Assembly: GCA_947383145.1 (NCBI GenBank)
Contig: CANDCH010000011.1
Coordinates: 1 to 59,476 of the forward strand
Direction: 5' to 3'
DNA length: 59,476 nt
From: an uncultured bacterium
GTDB taxonomy: Bacteria; Bacillota; Clostridia; Oscillospirales; Oscillospiraceae
Positions 31,427 through 40,581 of this stretch are shown piece by piece. Every line of letters starts with the position of its first letter. Position 1 is the first letter of the stretch. The notes beneath the pieces are model-generated. The model had not been told where the DNA came from, made no database searches, and worked only from the letters and a program-made list of their open reading frames with translations. A program made the translations under genes and the position numbers.

Positions 31427-34375
31427 CTATCGCAGCAGCTGCCCCACGTCCTCCATCCCCCGCTGGCGCAGGAAAATGGCCTTTGGGGATTGGCGCAGCA
31501 CCTCCCGAATGTCGCACGCCAGCGAGCTGGCTTCTCCGGCGTCCCGCACCACGCTGATATACTCCTGAACGCTGTACATGCTGCCGAAGCTCTGTCCCAG
31601 CTGGCCGTACATGGCGCCGTAGGCCCCCTGGAGCCGGGTGACCCAGCGGCGGTCTGAGACCAGCACGGCCATGGCGGCCCTGGCCGCCTCCCGGGTGGCG
31701 AGGCTCAGGGCGTCCAGACGAAGCGCCCGGGCGGAGACGCGGAACCGGGGCAGCGTCAGGCTGGACTCCCCCACCTGCATGGACAATCCCTGCCGGGTCC
31801 AGAGCCTGGCCCCCCCAAGGTCCGTACCGGCGGATACCTGAACCCTCCCGCAGTCGCCAAAGAGACAGCCTCCGATGTCCCCGTCCGGCCCGCCTCCCCG
31901 GGCCTTCACCACCCGGGCGGAGCCGGTGATGACAATATCGCCGCAGGGCCCCTGTATACCCGCGCCGATGGCTGCGGCGCAGCAGGCGGCCTGAGCCGTC
32001 ACCAGGCCGCCCTGGATGCGGATGTCCCCCGCGGGAGCGCCCAGCGCCCCGCCAATGCCCGCGCCGCCCCCTGTCCCAACGGCGGCGACCACGCCGCCCC
32101 GGATGCGGATGGGGCCGGTCCCCTCCCGTCCCGCGCCGCTGTCCCGGCCGATGCCCGCGCCCCCGGCGCCGCCGGTGGCGGTGAGAGTGCCGTCGGGCTC
32201 CTCCCTGGGGTCCTTCGTCTGGTCGATGCACAGGGAGGAGCCGCAGCCCAGGGATATCCCCGCGAAGCCCTCGCCGCTTTCAAACACGTTGTCCGTCCCC
32301 CGCCGCAGGAGCAGGGTCACGTCGTTCCCCCGGCCCAGGTCAAAGGCCCTGCCGGAGGACACCCGGCACGCCACGCCGTCCAGAATCAGCTTCACCCGGC
32401 CAATGCCGCCGTCCAGGGCGATCCTGCCGCTGAAGGGGAGCAAATCCGCGTCTATTCCGGCTCCGCCCGCTATGGCGGAGACCTGACAGGTCAAAATATG
32501 GAGGGTGTGACTCTCCTCCTCGTAGCGCCAGTCCGCTTCCGGCTCCCCGCCGGTGACGGTAAAGGGGTTGGGATATCTGGAAATTTCCCGGAAGGACCCA
32601 GCCCTTTCGTCCCAGCGCACATAGATATACCGGGTCTGGGGGCGGCCCGCCTTGTCCCGGCCCCGCAGGGCGATGGTGTGGGCGGGATATCCCTTGGAAT
32701 CGTCTCCCTTCAGCAGCCACAGCCGGGCCAGGTCGAACCGGCCGTCCGTCCGCAGGACAAGCTGCCCCTGCCTGCCGTCCACCGACAGGGCGGCGACGGA
32801 GCTCCACTCCGGGAGCAGGGTTTTCCATACCATGTCAAAGGGCGTGAGCGGCTCGCCCTGGGGACCGCGCACGGCAATGCCCTCCGCCGCCAGCAGGGAG
32901 GCTGGCCCGTCCACCACGACCTGGGCCGCCAGGGCTTCCGCGTTCTCCCAGTCCAACACCGCCGCGCCCCCGGTGAACCGCAGGACGCTGCCAGCCCCGG
33001 CCCGGAGCGCTCCGATGCGCAGCAGGCCGCCGCCGTCAATGGTAAGGACCGTGCCCTCTCCCAGGCGTACCTGAGCCAGCGAGGTCTCCCCCGCCACGGT
33101 AATCCGGGCCTGGGCGGACTGGACGCTCAGCAGGGGTACGTCCACCTGTTGGAGCACCACCCGGCCCTCGCCGGTGAGCCGGAGCGCAGGCGCCTCCTGT
33201 CCCAAGCTCCGAAGGATCACATCCTGTGCGCCGTCCACCGTCAGAAAACCGCTCTCCCGGTCAAAGGCCGCGCCGGTCAGATCCCGGCCCGAGGCCTGCA
33301 CCGTGCCCAGCTGCCGCGTCTCCAGAAGCGGGACCGCCTCCGCCTCCGGCGCTCCCTGGGGCGGGACCCCGCCCCCCGGCCCGTCCAGGCCGTCCAGCAG
33401 GGCCATCAGCCCGCCCCCGGACCCCGCCAGCAGGCCCATCAGCAGCTCCGCCTCCCCGCCGCCCGCCAACAGGGCCGCCAGCTCCGGCATGGAAGAGGCG
33501 TTCTCACCCGCCAGCAGCAGATGGACCAAAAAGGGCTCCAGCCCCGGCGCGGTGCCCCCTGTAAACTGGGTCTGAAACTGTTCCATGCTGGAAAAAACGC
33601 CGCCCGTCAGCTGTTCAAGGGCCTGATCCGGGGAGACGCCCTGGGCCACCAGCTCAAACAGCTGCCGCAGCCCCTCCTCCGCCCGCTCCGGGTCCACCGC
33701 CCCCGAGGGCACGCCCCCGGAGATGACCGCCCCCAGGTAGAGCGCGGCCAGATAGCCCGCGGCGGGACTGCCGTCCAGCGGAAGCCGCCCCAGAGCCGCC
33801 AGCAGCTGCGCCCCGCTGGCGGCGCCGTCCACGCCCAGGGCCGCCAGCAGTTCGGCCCGGTCAGGCGCGCCGCCCGCCGCGGCGCCCAGCAGCCAGGACG
33901 GGAGGCCTTCCACCCCCTCCCGCCGGGCGGACAGGCCCTCCATCACCGCGTCCACCAGGGCGTCCAGGCCGCCGGACTCTCCGTCCTGAAACAGCCCCGC
34001 CTGTACGCCGTTTTGGGCGATCTGGTCGATTTTCTCCCGCAGCCGCTCCAGCTCCGCCTGGAGGGCGGCGCGGTCCGCCGCGCCGTCCCCCGCGGCCTGA
34101 CGGGCCAGCTCCTCCATGCGCCCCAGGCTGTCCTCCACCTCCGCCAAGGCCGCCTCGCCCGCCCGAAGGGTGCGGCGTCCCTCCTGGAGCTGGCGTCCCG
34201 CCTGGGTCACCCGGCCCATCAGCTGCCGCAGCGTCTCAGAGACGGTGGCCGCCGCCCCGCCGGCGCGGACCGCAGGCCGGGTCTGGCCCGCGGCGGCCGG
34301 TTTCTCCGCCTTCACCGCCTCCCGGCAGCGGCCCACGGCCAGCTCCCTGTGCCTGCGAACGCTCAGTTCTCCCAT
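31427..34375 (-). CDS. Large unknown protein with coiled-coil and Gly-rich beta-helix-like regions
   Basis: A 982-residue protein I cannot assign to a family. The N-terminal 160 residues are helical and charged, with a coiled-coil look (QLQEGRRTLRAGEAALAEVE). A long Ala/Gly/Leu-rich part follows. From about residue 330 to 880 short repeated turns dominate (TVDGAQDVILRSLG, RVVLQQVDVPLLSVQSAQ, GGAGIGRDSGAGREG, GDIRIQGGLVTAQA), suggesting a right-handed beta-helix. A helical C-terminus ends DIREVLRQSPKAIFLRQRG. There is no signal peptide, lipobox or membrane helix. The start at 34375 is fixed by AAGGAGGTCC ten bases upstream. Its transcript may include the Lar-like gene downstream. A structural or surface role through an unknown export route is possible. 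Confidence 0.7.
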   Translation of the reverse strand: MGELSVRRHRELAVGRCREAVKAEKPAAAGQTRPAVRAGGAAATVSETLRQLMGRVTQAGRQLQEGRRTLRAGEAALAEVEDSLGRMEELARQAAGDGAADRAALQAELERLREKIDQIAQNGVQAGLFQDGESGGLDALVDAVMEGLSARREGVEGLPSWLLGAAAGGAPDRAELLAALGVDGAASGAQLLAALGRLPLDGSPAAGYLAALYLGAVISGGVPSGAVDPERAEEGLRQLFELVAQGVSPDQALEQLTGGVFSSMEQFQTQFTGGTAPGLEPFLVHLLLAGENASSMPELAALLAGGGEAELLMGLLAGSGGGLMALLDGLDGPGGGVPPQGAPEAEAVPLLETRQLGTVQASGRDLTGAAFDRESGFLTVDGAQDVILRSLGQEAPALRLTGEGRVVLQQVDVPLLSVQSAQARITVAGETSLAQVRLGEGTVLTIDGGGLLRIGALRAGAGSVLRFTGGAAVLDWENAEALAAQVVVDGPASLLAAEGIAVRGPQGEPLTPFDMVWKTLLPEWSSVAALSVDGRQGQLVLRTDGRFDLARLWLLKGDDSKGYPAHTIALRGRDKAGRPQTRYIYVRWDERAGSFREISRYPNPFTVTGGEPEADWRYEEESHTLHILTCQVSAIAGGAGIDADLLPFSGRIALDGGIGRVKLILDGVACRVSSGRAFDLGRGNDVTLLLRRGTDNVFESGEGFAGISLGCGSSLCIDQTKDPREEPDGTLTATGGAGGAGIGRDSGAGREGTGPIRIRGGVVAAVGTGGGAGIGGALGAPAGDIRIQGGLVTAQAACCAAAIGAGIQGPCGDIVITGSARVVKARGGGPDGDIGGCLFGDCGRVQVSAGTDLGGARLWTRQGLSMQVGESSLTLPRFRVSARALRLDALSLATREAARAAMAVLVSDRRWVTRLQGAYGAMYGQLGQSFGSMYSVQEYISVVRDAGEASSLACDIREVLRQSPKAIFLRQRGMEDVGQLLR

Positions 34376-34546
34376 CGTGCGGACCTCCTTCCGTCCGGCG
34401 GCAGGGCCGCCTTTATTATTTTTATCGTCCTGCCTCCGGGAAAAATAAGCGCAGGACGGGGAGAACGCCTCCCTGAAACGCACGGCCGCGGGCGTCCGCC
34501 GCTTTTCCCTTGGGCGGAACGCCTCTCCCGCGCCCGAACGCGGAAA

Positions 34547-34572
34547 CGCCTCCCGGCCTGTGCCGGGAGGCG
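34547..34572 (-). terminator. Stem-loop after DUF2461 gene
   Basis: CGCCTCCCGGC (34547-34557) pairs perfectly with 34562-34572 around CTGT, immediately after the stop of the minus-strand DUF2461 gene. GC-rich with a weak U-tract. Confidence 0.6.
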
Positions 34573-34578
34573 CTTGGC

Positions 34579-35262
34579 TTACGCGGGGGTTCCGGGGTCC
34601 TGGTCCGCCCAGAGGGTGGAAAAATAGTCGTAATACGGCATGAGGAAGGAGAAGCCCTCCACCAGCCGGCCCGTCAGGCCGGGGCCGTAGATGAACTCGC
34701 TCAGCTCCTCCTCATGGCCCAAGGAGAGGGACTTTTTGTTGTACCAGTCCCCCAGCCTGGGCTCGGCGCACAGCTTTTTCCGGCTGTACTCCGGCCCGTC
34801 CAGCGCGAACTCCCCCTGTCCGGCCAGCCGGTTGTGGAGCTTCAGCAGCGGCTTGGGGTCCCGGTCGATGCGGGCGCGGTGCTTCTCCATCACCGCCGCC
34901 CGGGCGCACCAGAAGCCCATGCCATAGCTCCAGCCTTCCGGGGCCAGCTCAAACCAGAATACCGGGTGGTCCCCGCCGGACTCGCTGCCAAAGCGGAACA
35001 GGGACAGCCACAGATGGTCCTTATACGGCCCCCGGCCGAACAGACGCCGGGCGTCCCGGTAGATGCGGGAGACCTTCAAGTTCAGCCCGCTTTTGGGGAA
35101 GCGGTCCAGCAGCTCCCGCTGCACCTCTCCCCCCAATTCCTTCATAGGGTTCTGGAAATAGGCCTGATAATCCGCTTTATGGGCCTCGAACCAGCTCCGC
35201 TCGTTGTTGAAGCGGATGCCCCACATGAAGTCCACCGTCTCCTGGGAAAAGCCTTGGAACAT
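34579..35262 (-). CDS. DUF2461-family protein
   Basis: A 227-residue cytoplasmic protein of the widespread DUF2461 family, whose biochemical role is unknown. Typical segments are FMWGIRFNNERSWFEAHKADY near the start, SRIYRDARRLFGRGPYKDHLW, FWFELAPEGWSYGMGFW and CAEPRLGDWYNKKSL. GGAAGGGGC upstream and the family N-terminus (MFQGFS) fix the start at 35262, only 4 bases after the VanW stop, so the two genes are co-transcribed and probably translationally coupled. No signal peptide or metal motif is seen. Confidence 0.88.
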   Translation of the reverse strand: MFQGFSQETVDFMWGIRFNNERSWFEAHKADYQAYFQNPMKELGGEVQRELLDRFPKSGLNLKVSRIYRDARRLFGRGPYKDHLWLSLFRFGSESGGDHPVFWFELAPEGWSYGMGFWCARAAVMEKHRARIDRDPKPLLKLHNRLAGQGEFALDGPEYSRKKLCAEPRLGDWYNKKSLSLGHEEELSEFIYGPGLTGRLVEGFSFLMPYYDYFSTLWADQDPGTPA

Positions 35263-35266
35263 GGGC

Positions 35267-37147
35267 TCACGCCCCTTCCTGGCCGCCGGTCTCCAGCCAG
35301 CCCGGCTTTGGAATATCAATGACGGGGGTGGGCGTGGGCTCCGGCTCCTGGCTGGGCGGAGGTGCGGGGGATTCGGAGGGCGGAACCTCGGGGCTCTGGG
35401 AGGGCGGGACGCCGGGGCTCTCGGTGGGCGTAACCACGGGGTCCTGGGTGGGAGGAACGGTGGGCTCCCCGGTGGGCGGAACCACAGGGGGCGGAGTGGG
35501 CGTAACCGCGGGGTCCTGCCCGGAAGGCGGCTCCGTACCCGTGCCCGCGCCCCAGGGGCCCTCGTCGGCGGGGTTGTAGAGGATCACCTTGTCCCGCTTG
35601 GCGTAGCGGCTGTGGTTCTCATAGGTGCGGGAGAGCAGGCTGCCGTCGGCGCCGTACACACAGCGGTACACGTCCACCTCGTATCCGGTGTAAGGGGTGA
35701 CGTCCACCTTGGTGGTCCCCCGCTCGATGGATTCGTCCGGCTGGTACACGGTGGTCCAGGGGGTGGAGCTGAGCAGGTAGCGGTCGGTCTTGACGGTGAT
35801 TCCGTCTGGGTTGCTGCCGTAGAACTGCACCGTCAGCTTGCCCCAGGCGCCGCCCTCGGTATAGGCCACGATCTTGATGGGGAAGCCGGTGTTGTTGCGG
35901 AATTTGAAATCCAGGGAGGGGTAGTACACCGTGGCGTCCAGGCCGTTGGGGATATAGCCGGTGGCAAAGGCGTGGCAGGCCCGCCGGACGATCTCCAGAT
36001 TGGAGTACACCGCGCAGTAGTAGAGAGAGGAGGACACCTGGCACACGCCGCCGCCGTCCATGGGCACCGTCTCGCCGTTCTGGTAGCCGGTGCTGGGCTT
36101 GTAGCCGTTGCGGGAGCTGGGGTCGCCGATGGCGCCGATATAGGAGAACACCTCCCCCGGCTGGATCACCTTGCCGTTGCAGGACTCGGCGGCCCGGTTC
36201 ACGTTGAAGGAGCGGTTGGCCACCCCGTCCAGATTGGTGGTGACCTCGGAGAGCAGGTCCTTGAAGTACATGGACTGGTCGGCGGGGGTGTCCGGCGGGG
36301 TGTACTCCAGGGGAATGGAGCAGGTCTCGCCGGGGGCGGTCTGGTCCAGGATGGCCTGGGCCTCCTCCGGGTTGACGGACAGGCCGATCACCGCCGGAAC
36401 CAGCTTTCCATTTTCGTCCGGGCCGGCGGGCTTGGGCTCCACATACACCAGCTGGTTGAGAATCTCGCCGGACAGCTCCGCGCCGGGCACCGGCGTGGGC
36501 TCCACCACCAGCTCCGCGGCCCCCTGGGCCAGGGCCTCCTCCACCGCCTCCAGCAGGGCGGCGGCGTTCAGCTCCTGCCCGTCGGAGCCGGGGGTGACCT
36601 CCACGGCCTCCTCCCCCACGGTGTAGGTGAAGTCCACCGGGGGGGTGTACACCTCGTCCACGACGGCCTGGATGAGCTGCTTGGCCTTGTCCTCCCCCTC
36701 GGGGGTGAAGGCGGCGGCGGACAGAGGCAGATCATGGGGCCCCTGGGCCAGGCCCAGCCACAGGGCCCCCAGCTTCCAGAAGGGGGTATTCTGTTTGACG
36801 GACATACCCAGGCGCACCACGGTCTCAGGGGAACAGTCCATGAGCTCCCCGGTGAACTCCGCCCGGCGGCCCTCGCCGTAGAGCAGGGTGAGCTTCCGGC
36901 TGTCCAGCCGCCGGTCCATCTCGCCGCTGACCAGGGCCAGCGCGTCCTCCTGGGTGAGCTTGCCCAGGTCGGCCACGATTTCATTCCGGTCGTCCACGGC
37001 CACCGCGCCGGGCAGCAGCCGCTGGTTGCCCTGCACCCAGGCGCACAGGCCGAAATAGCCGCCCGCCAGCACGGCGGCCAGCGCGGCGGCGGCCAGGCCG
37101 GCGATCAGCCCCTTGGGGATGCCTCTTTTCGGAGTGGACTCTTCCAT
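35267..37147 (-). CDS. VanW-family cell-envelope protein
   Basis: A 626-residue membrane-anchored extracellular protein. One N-terminal helix (about residues 13-33, LIAGLAAAALAAVLAGGYFG) is followed by two peptidoglycan-binding-like repeats (about 40-320), then the VanW domain (NRAAESCNGKVIQPGEVFSY, DGGGVCQVSSSLYYCAVYSN, VYYPSLDFKFRNNTGFPI). A low-complexity Pro/Thr/Ser tail (about 545-612) built of TPTxxPxVPP units follows, and it ends IPKPGWLETGGQEGA. VanW proteins occur in glycopeptide-resistance clusters but are common in Clostridia without them; their reaction is unknown. GGAGG upstream of 37147 supports the start. The 4-base gap to the DUF2461 gene shows an operon. Confidence 0.9.
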   Translation of the reverse strand: MEESTPKRGIPKGLIAGLAAAALAAVLAGGYFGLCAWVQGNQRLLPGAVAVDDRNEIVADLGKLTQEDALALVSGEMDRRLDSRKLTLLYGEGRRAEFTGELMDCSPETVVRLGMSVKQNTPFWKLGALWLGLAQGPHDLPLSAAAFTPEGEDKAKQLIQAVVDEVYTPPVDFTYTVGEEAVEVTPGSDGQELNAAALLEAVEEALAQGAAELVVEPTPVPGAELSGEILNQLVYVEPKPAGPDENGKLVPAVIGLSVNPEEAQAILDQTAPGETCSIPLEYTPPDTPADQSMYFKDLLSEVTTNLDGVANRSFNVNRAAESCNGKVIQPGEVFSYIGAIGDPSSRNGYKPSTGYQNGETVPMDGGGVCQVSSSLYYCAVYSNLEIVRRACHAFATGYIPNGLDATVYYPSLDFKFRNNTGFPIKIVAYTEGGAWGKLTVQFYGSNPDGITVKTDRYLLSSTPWTTVYQPDESIERGTTKVDVTPYTGYEVDVYRCVYGADGSLLSRTYENHSRYAKRDKVILYNPADEGPWGAGTGTEPPSGQDPAVTPTPPPVVPPTGEPTVPPTQDPVVTPTESPGVPPSQSPEVPPSESPAPPPSQEPEPTPTPVIDIPKPGWLETGGQEGA

Positions 37148-37285
37148 ACGCAGCAGACCTCCTACGAACACAAGTAAAAACATTGTAACACTATATGTTG
37201 AAATGGGCAAGGAAAAGTATACGGAAAAAAGGTTACAATTTGGTATCAAACCATTGGAAAAGTGTGGAGCGCCGCGAAAGACGGC

Positions 37286-37325
37286 GCAAAACCCGCCTGC
37301 CGCGCCGGCGGCAGGCGGGTTTTGC
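37286..37325 (-). terminator. Terminator of fbp gene
   Basis: An 18-bp perfect stem (37286-37303 with 37308-37325, GCCG loop) flanked by A/T runs lies 15 bases after the fbp stop on the minus strand. Confidence 0.9.
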
Positions 37326-37339
37326 GGATTTGGAGCGGA

Positions 37340-39340
37340 TCAGGCCTTGTGGCTCTCCACGATGGCGCCGGAGCGGAAGGCGGCCACCAGGTCCACCAGC
37401 TCGTCGATCTGGCCCTGGAGCTTTTTGCCGATATCGGTCTGGCGGATCATGGCGCGGCTCTCCAGCCGCTCGAACACCTGGGTGGTGGAGGCGATGTCGT
37501 AGTTTTTGCGGATGGCGGCGGCCTTGCCCACAAAGGGCTCGTGGGCCACCAGCCGGAAGCAGGAGGAGTTGTAGATCAGGGTATACCCGGCGATGCCGGT
37601 GGTTTTCTGGTACGCCTTGCAGAAGCCGCCGTCGATGACCACCAGCCTGCCGCCCCCCTTCACCGGGCTCTCCCCCTTTTTGGACTTCACGGGGACGTGG
37701 CCGTTGATAATGTGGCAGTGGGAGCCCTCCAGGCCGAAGTCCTTCAAAATCCCCTCGCATACGGCGGGGTCGTTATACAGGGTGTAGTAAGCGTTTTTGG
37801 CCTCGGTGTGGGTGGACTCGTCGGCGATGAACCGCCGCTCAAAGGTGGTCATCCGGTCCCTGCCGAAGATGGGGGAGTTGCGCCCCGCCCACAGCCACCA
37901 CAGGAAGTCCATGCCCTGCTGCCGCTCCGGGGAGCCCGACTTGTTGTAGTAGGCCCTGCGGGCCACCCGGTCGGCGTAGTCCAGGAAGGCCCGGCCGGAC
38001 AGGCCGTCGCAGCCCATGAGGGAGAAGCGCATGAGGGAGCCGTCCTCGCGCATGGGGATGCAGCCGTGGAAGAGCAGGTTGCCGTTGTAAATGCGGTACA
38101 GGCTTCCCTTGGAGTAGAGGAAGCGGACGTGGCGCTGGAGCTTCTCGCTGTGCCGGAAGGAGCGGGTGAGGGTGTTGATGAGGGTGTCCTCCTCCGGGGT
38201 GAGGGCGTAGGGGTCCGCCGGGTCCACGGTGGGGAAATCGGTGTCCAGCAGGGGGTGAACCGCGCCGTCGATGGTGATGGTCTTGGCGTCGTAGTCGATT
38301 TTGTCCAGCAGCAGCCGGTCGTCCATGTGGAAATCGGGGTTGCGCCGGATCTTCTGCCCCTCCAGCTTGAACAGGATCATGGAGATGGCCTTGTGCATCC
38401 GGGCCCCCAGCACCCGGTCCAGGTCGGTGACGCTGTCCTCGTCCTCCTTGGCGATTTTCAGCTCGAACCGGCTCACGTCGCAGTGGCGGTAAAACTCGTC
38501 GGCAAACACCGACAGGGGCCGCAGGGAGATGCCGTACCCCGTCTCAATGACCTCCAGATTGTTGTACCGCAGGGAGTTGACCAGCACGGTGGCCACCAGG
38601 GTCCGGGAGCCGGAGGCCGCCCCCATCCACAAAATGTCGTGGTTGCCCCACTGGATGTCCACGCTGTGATAGGCCATGAGGCTGTCCATAATCACATCCG
38701 CGCCGGGGCCCCGGTCGAAGATGTCGCCCACCAGGTGGAGGTGGTCCACGGACAGCTTTTTGATGAGCTCGCACAGCTGGACGAGGAAGTTGGACGCCCG
38801 GTCCAGGTCGATGATGGTGTTGATGATGTTCTCGTAATAGTCCCGTTTGTCCGCCTCGTTTTTCTCATAGTGGGTGTGGATGAGCTCGTCGATGATGTAG
38901 GCGTACTCGGGGGGCATGGCCTTGCGGACCTTGGAGCGGGTGTACTTGGCGCTGACCAGGCAGCACAGGTCGATGAGCCGGTGGAAGGTGATGCGGTACC
39001 ACTCCCGCATGTCGTCGCACTCCCGCTCGATCTCCTCCAGCTTCTCCTCGGGGTAGTAGATGAGGGTGGCCAGCTGGTCCCGGTCGGACCGGGGGACGGT
39101 GGCCCCCAGCAGCTCGTCGATCTTCACCCGGACCACGCCGGAGGCGGAGTTGAGGATGTGCTGGAACGCCTCGTATTCCCCGTGGACGTCGGACAGGAAG
39201 TGCTCGGTACCCTTGGGCAGGTTCTGGATGGCCCGCAGGTTGATGATCTCGGTGCAGGCGGATTGGACGTTGGGGTACTGCCGGGCCAGCAGCTTCAGAT
39301 AGTCCAGCCGTTCCGGGGAAAAGGTTACGTTCGGTTTCAT
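37340..39340 (-). CDS. fbp: Class III fructose-1,6-bisphosphatase
   Basis: This enzyme hydrolyses fructose 1,6-bisphosphate to fructose 6-phosphate in gluconeogenesis. At 666 residues it has the length of the Firmicute-type class III enzymes. Metallophosphatase motifs are clear: LSDVHGEYEAF, LHLVGDIFDRGPGAD, IQWGNHDILWMG, HIINGHVPVKSKKGE and the terminal VDHxx-like GGGRLVVIDGGFCKAYQ. The start at 39340 begins MKPNVTFSPERLDYLKLL; GAGGAGG lies about ten bases upstream. It is a single-gene transcript with a strong terminator. The enzyme replaces class I FBPase in many gut Clostridia. Confidence 0.97.
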   Translation of the reverse strand: MKPNVTFSPERLDYLKLLARQYPNVQSACTEIINLRAIQNLPKGTEHFLSDVHGEYEAFQHILNSASGVVRVKIDELLGATVPRSDRDQLATLIYYPEEKLEEIERECDDMREWYRITFHRLIDLCCLVSAKYTRSKVRKAMPPEYAYIIDELIHTHYEKNEADKRDYYENIINTIIDLDRASNFLVQLCELIKKLSVDHLHLVGDIFDRGPGADVIMDSLMAYHSVDIQWGNHDILWMGAASGSRTLVATVLVNSLRYNNLEVIETGYGISLRPLSVFADEFYRHCDVSRFELKIAKEDEDSVTDLDRVLGARMHKAISMILFKLEGQKIRRNPDFHMDDRLLLDKIDYDAKTITIDGAVHPLLDTDFPTVDPADPYALTPEEDTLINTLTRSFRHSEKLQRHVRFLYSKGSLYRIYNGNLLFHGCIPMREDGSLMRFSLMGCDGLSGRAFLDYADRVARRAYYNKSGSPERQQGMDFLWWLWAGRNSPIFGRDRMTTFERRFIADESTHTEAKNAYYTLYNDPAVCEGILKDFGLEGSHCHIINGHVPVKSKKGESPVKGGGRLVVIDGGFCKAYQKTTGIAGYTLIYNSSCFRLVAHEPFVGKAAAIRKNYDIASTTQVFERLESRAMIRQTDIGKKLQGQIDELVDLVAAFRSGAIVESHKA

Positions 39341-39490
39341 GGCGCGTCCTCCTCTGGTTGGGTATTTTTGTATAGGCCCATTATGCCATAAACTTTTGGA
39401 AAATGGAAGAGGAAAAGCGCAAAAAACGGAAAGTTTCCGCTTTTGCGCCCTGATTTTTGTTAAAAATGTGTCAAATCCCCGCGGCCCGGC

Positions 39491-39790
39491 TCACAGCAGG
39501 TAGTTGTTCTCCCGGTCCGCCACCTGAAGGGCCTTCAGCTTGTAGACAACGAAGCCCTCCGTCACCAGGGGCTCCCGTTTGCAAAGCTCCTCGGCCTCCT
39601 CATAGCTTCCGGCCCGCAGGACGTACATGCCCGCCACGCCGGGATAGCCTTTAAACACGCCGCACAGCTCCAGGCGCCCCTCCTCGTCCAGGGCCCTGAC
39701 GTTGGCCACGTGGCGCTCCACGGCGGCCTTGGTCAGCCGGTTGTAGGTCTTGGTCTTTTCGAGAAACATCACATACAGCCATTTTTCCAT
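39491..39790 (-). CDS. YCII-domain protein
   Basis: A 99-residue YCII-like (dimeric alpha-beta barrel) protein: MEKWLYVMFLEKTKTYNRL, VERHVANVRALDEEGRLELCG and MYVLRAGSYEEAEELCKREP are the usual strands and helix. Relatives are small enzymes or ligand binders; the His in the VERHVANV position matches the family His. AAAGGAG eight bases upstream fixes the start at 39790. It is separated from fbp by 150 bases. Confidence 0.88.
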   Translation of the reverse strand: MEKWLYVMFLEKTKTYNRLTKAAVERHVANVRALDEEGRLELCGVFKGYPGVAGMYVLRAGSYEEAEELCKREPLVTEGFVVYKLKALQVADRENNYLL

Positions 39791-39946
39791 AGAAGGCACT
39801 CCTTTTTACTATCTCCCGCCGGCCCTCCAGCGCCCGCTCGTCGGCGCAAAGTCCGCTCCGCGCGGCTTCCGCCTGCGGGGGAAGCCGCGCCGCTCCCTTG
39901 CGCCTCCTCTCCCCACAAAGACTGGAGGGCGGCTTTGCGGGGACCC

Positions 39947-40549
39947 CTATATTTCCCGCCGCCCTTCCAGCGCCCGCATTAAAGTCGCGTCGTCGGCGAA
40001 TTCCAGGTGGCTCCCCACCGGGATGCCGTAGGCCAGACGGGTGGTCCTCACCCCGAAGGGCCTGAGCAGCCGGGACAGGTACATGGCGGTGGTCTCCCCC
40101 TCGGTGTCCGGGTTGGTGGCCATGATGACCTCCTCAATCCCGCCCGCCGCCACCCGCTCCACCAGCTGCTGGATGCGCAGCTCGTCCGGGCCCACGTGGT
40201 TCATGGGGGAGATCACCCCGTGGAGCACGTGATACACCCCGGAAAACTCCCGGGAGCGCTCCATGGCCATCACGTCCTTGGGGTCGGCCACCACGCACAC
40301 CACGCTGTGGTCCCGTTTGGAGGAGGCGCACAGGGGGCACTCCCCCTCCCCGTCGGTGAGGTTCTGGCACACGGGGCAGCAGCCGATGGATTTTTTCGCG
40401 TCCAGCAGGGCGGCGGCAAAGTCCCGGGCGGTCTGCTCCGGCTGGTCCAGGATGTAGAAGGCCAGCCGCTGGGCGCTCTTGCGGCCCACACCGGGGAGCT
40501 TGGCGAACTGCTCCACTAAATTTTCCAGGGCGGCGGGAAAGTAGTCCAT
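39947..40549 (-). CDS. recR: Recombination mediator RecR
   Basis: RecR acts with RecO (and RecF) to load RecA onto SSB-coated single-stranded gaps. The 200-residue protein has the helix-hairpin-helix KLPGVGRKSAQRLAFYIL, a C4 zinc finger (CCPVCQNLTDGEGECPLC), and a TOPRIM domain (VCVVADPKDVMAMERS ... ATNPDTEGETTAMYL) with the Walker B-like C-terminal GSHLEFADDATLMRAL. Its start lies 30 bases after the stop of the gene that follows rpe, so rpe, the hypothetical gene and recR may form one operon. Confidence 0.97.
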   Translation of the reverse strand: MDYFPAALENLVEQFAKLPGVGRKSAQRLAFYILDQPEQTARDFAAALLDAKKSIGCCPVCQNLTDGEGECPLCASSKRDHSVVCVVADPKDVMAMERSREFSGVYHVLHGVISPMNHVGPDELRIQQLVERVAAGGIEEVIMATNPDTEGETTAMYLSRLLRPFGVRTTRLAYGIPVGSHLEFADDATLMRALEGRREI

Positions 40550-40581
40550 GGGAAATCCTCCAAAGCGAAATCATTGTAAAA

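Noticed and set aside
31640-31720. Flagellin-like C-terminus of the large unknown protein
   Set aside because: The helical tail has weak compositional resemblance only; the conserved flagellin N-terminal domain is absent.
32498-34627. 709-codon plus-strand open frame opposite the large unknown gene
   Set aside because: It lacks a ribosome site and has low-complexity Gln/Arg/Pro composition typical of antisense GC-rich DNA; the minus-strand frame has AAGGAGG.
35320-35530. Tandem DNA repeat in the vanW gene as a mobile element
   Set aside because: It encodes the in-frame Pro/Thr/Ser wall-spanning tail of VanW; repeats are imperfect and codon-phased.
37262-39391. 709-codon frame opposite fbp
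   Set aside because: Antisense shadow of a well-conserved enzyme gene.
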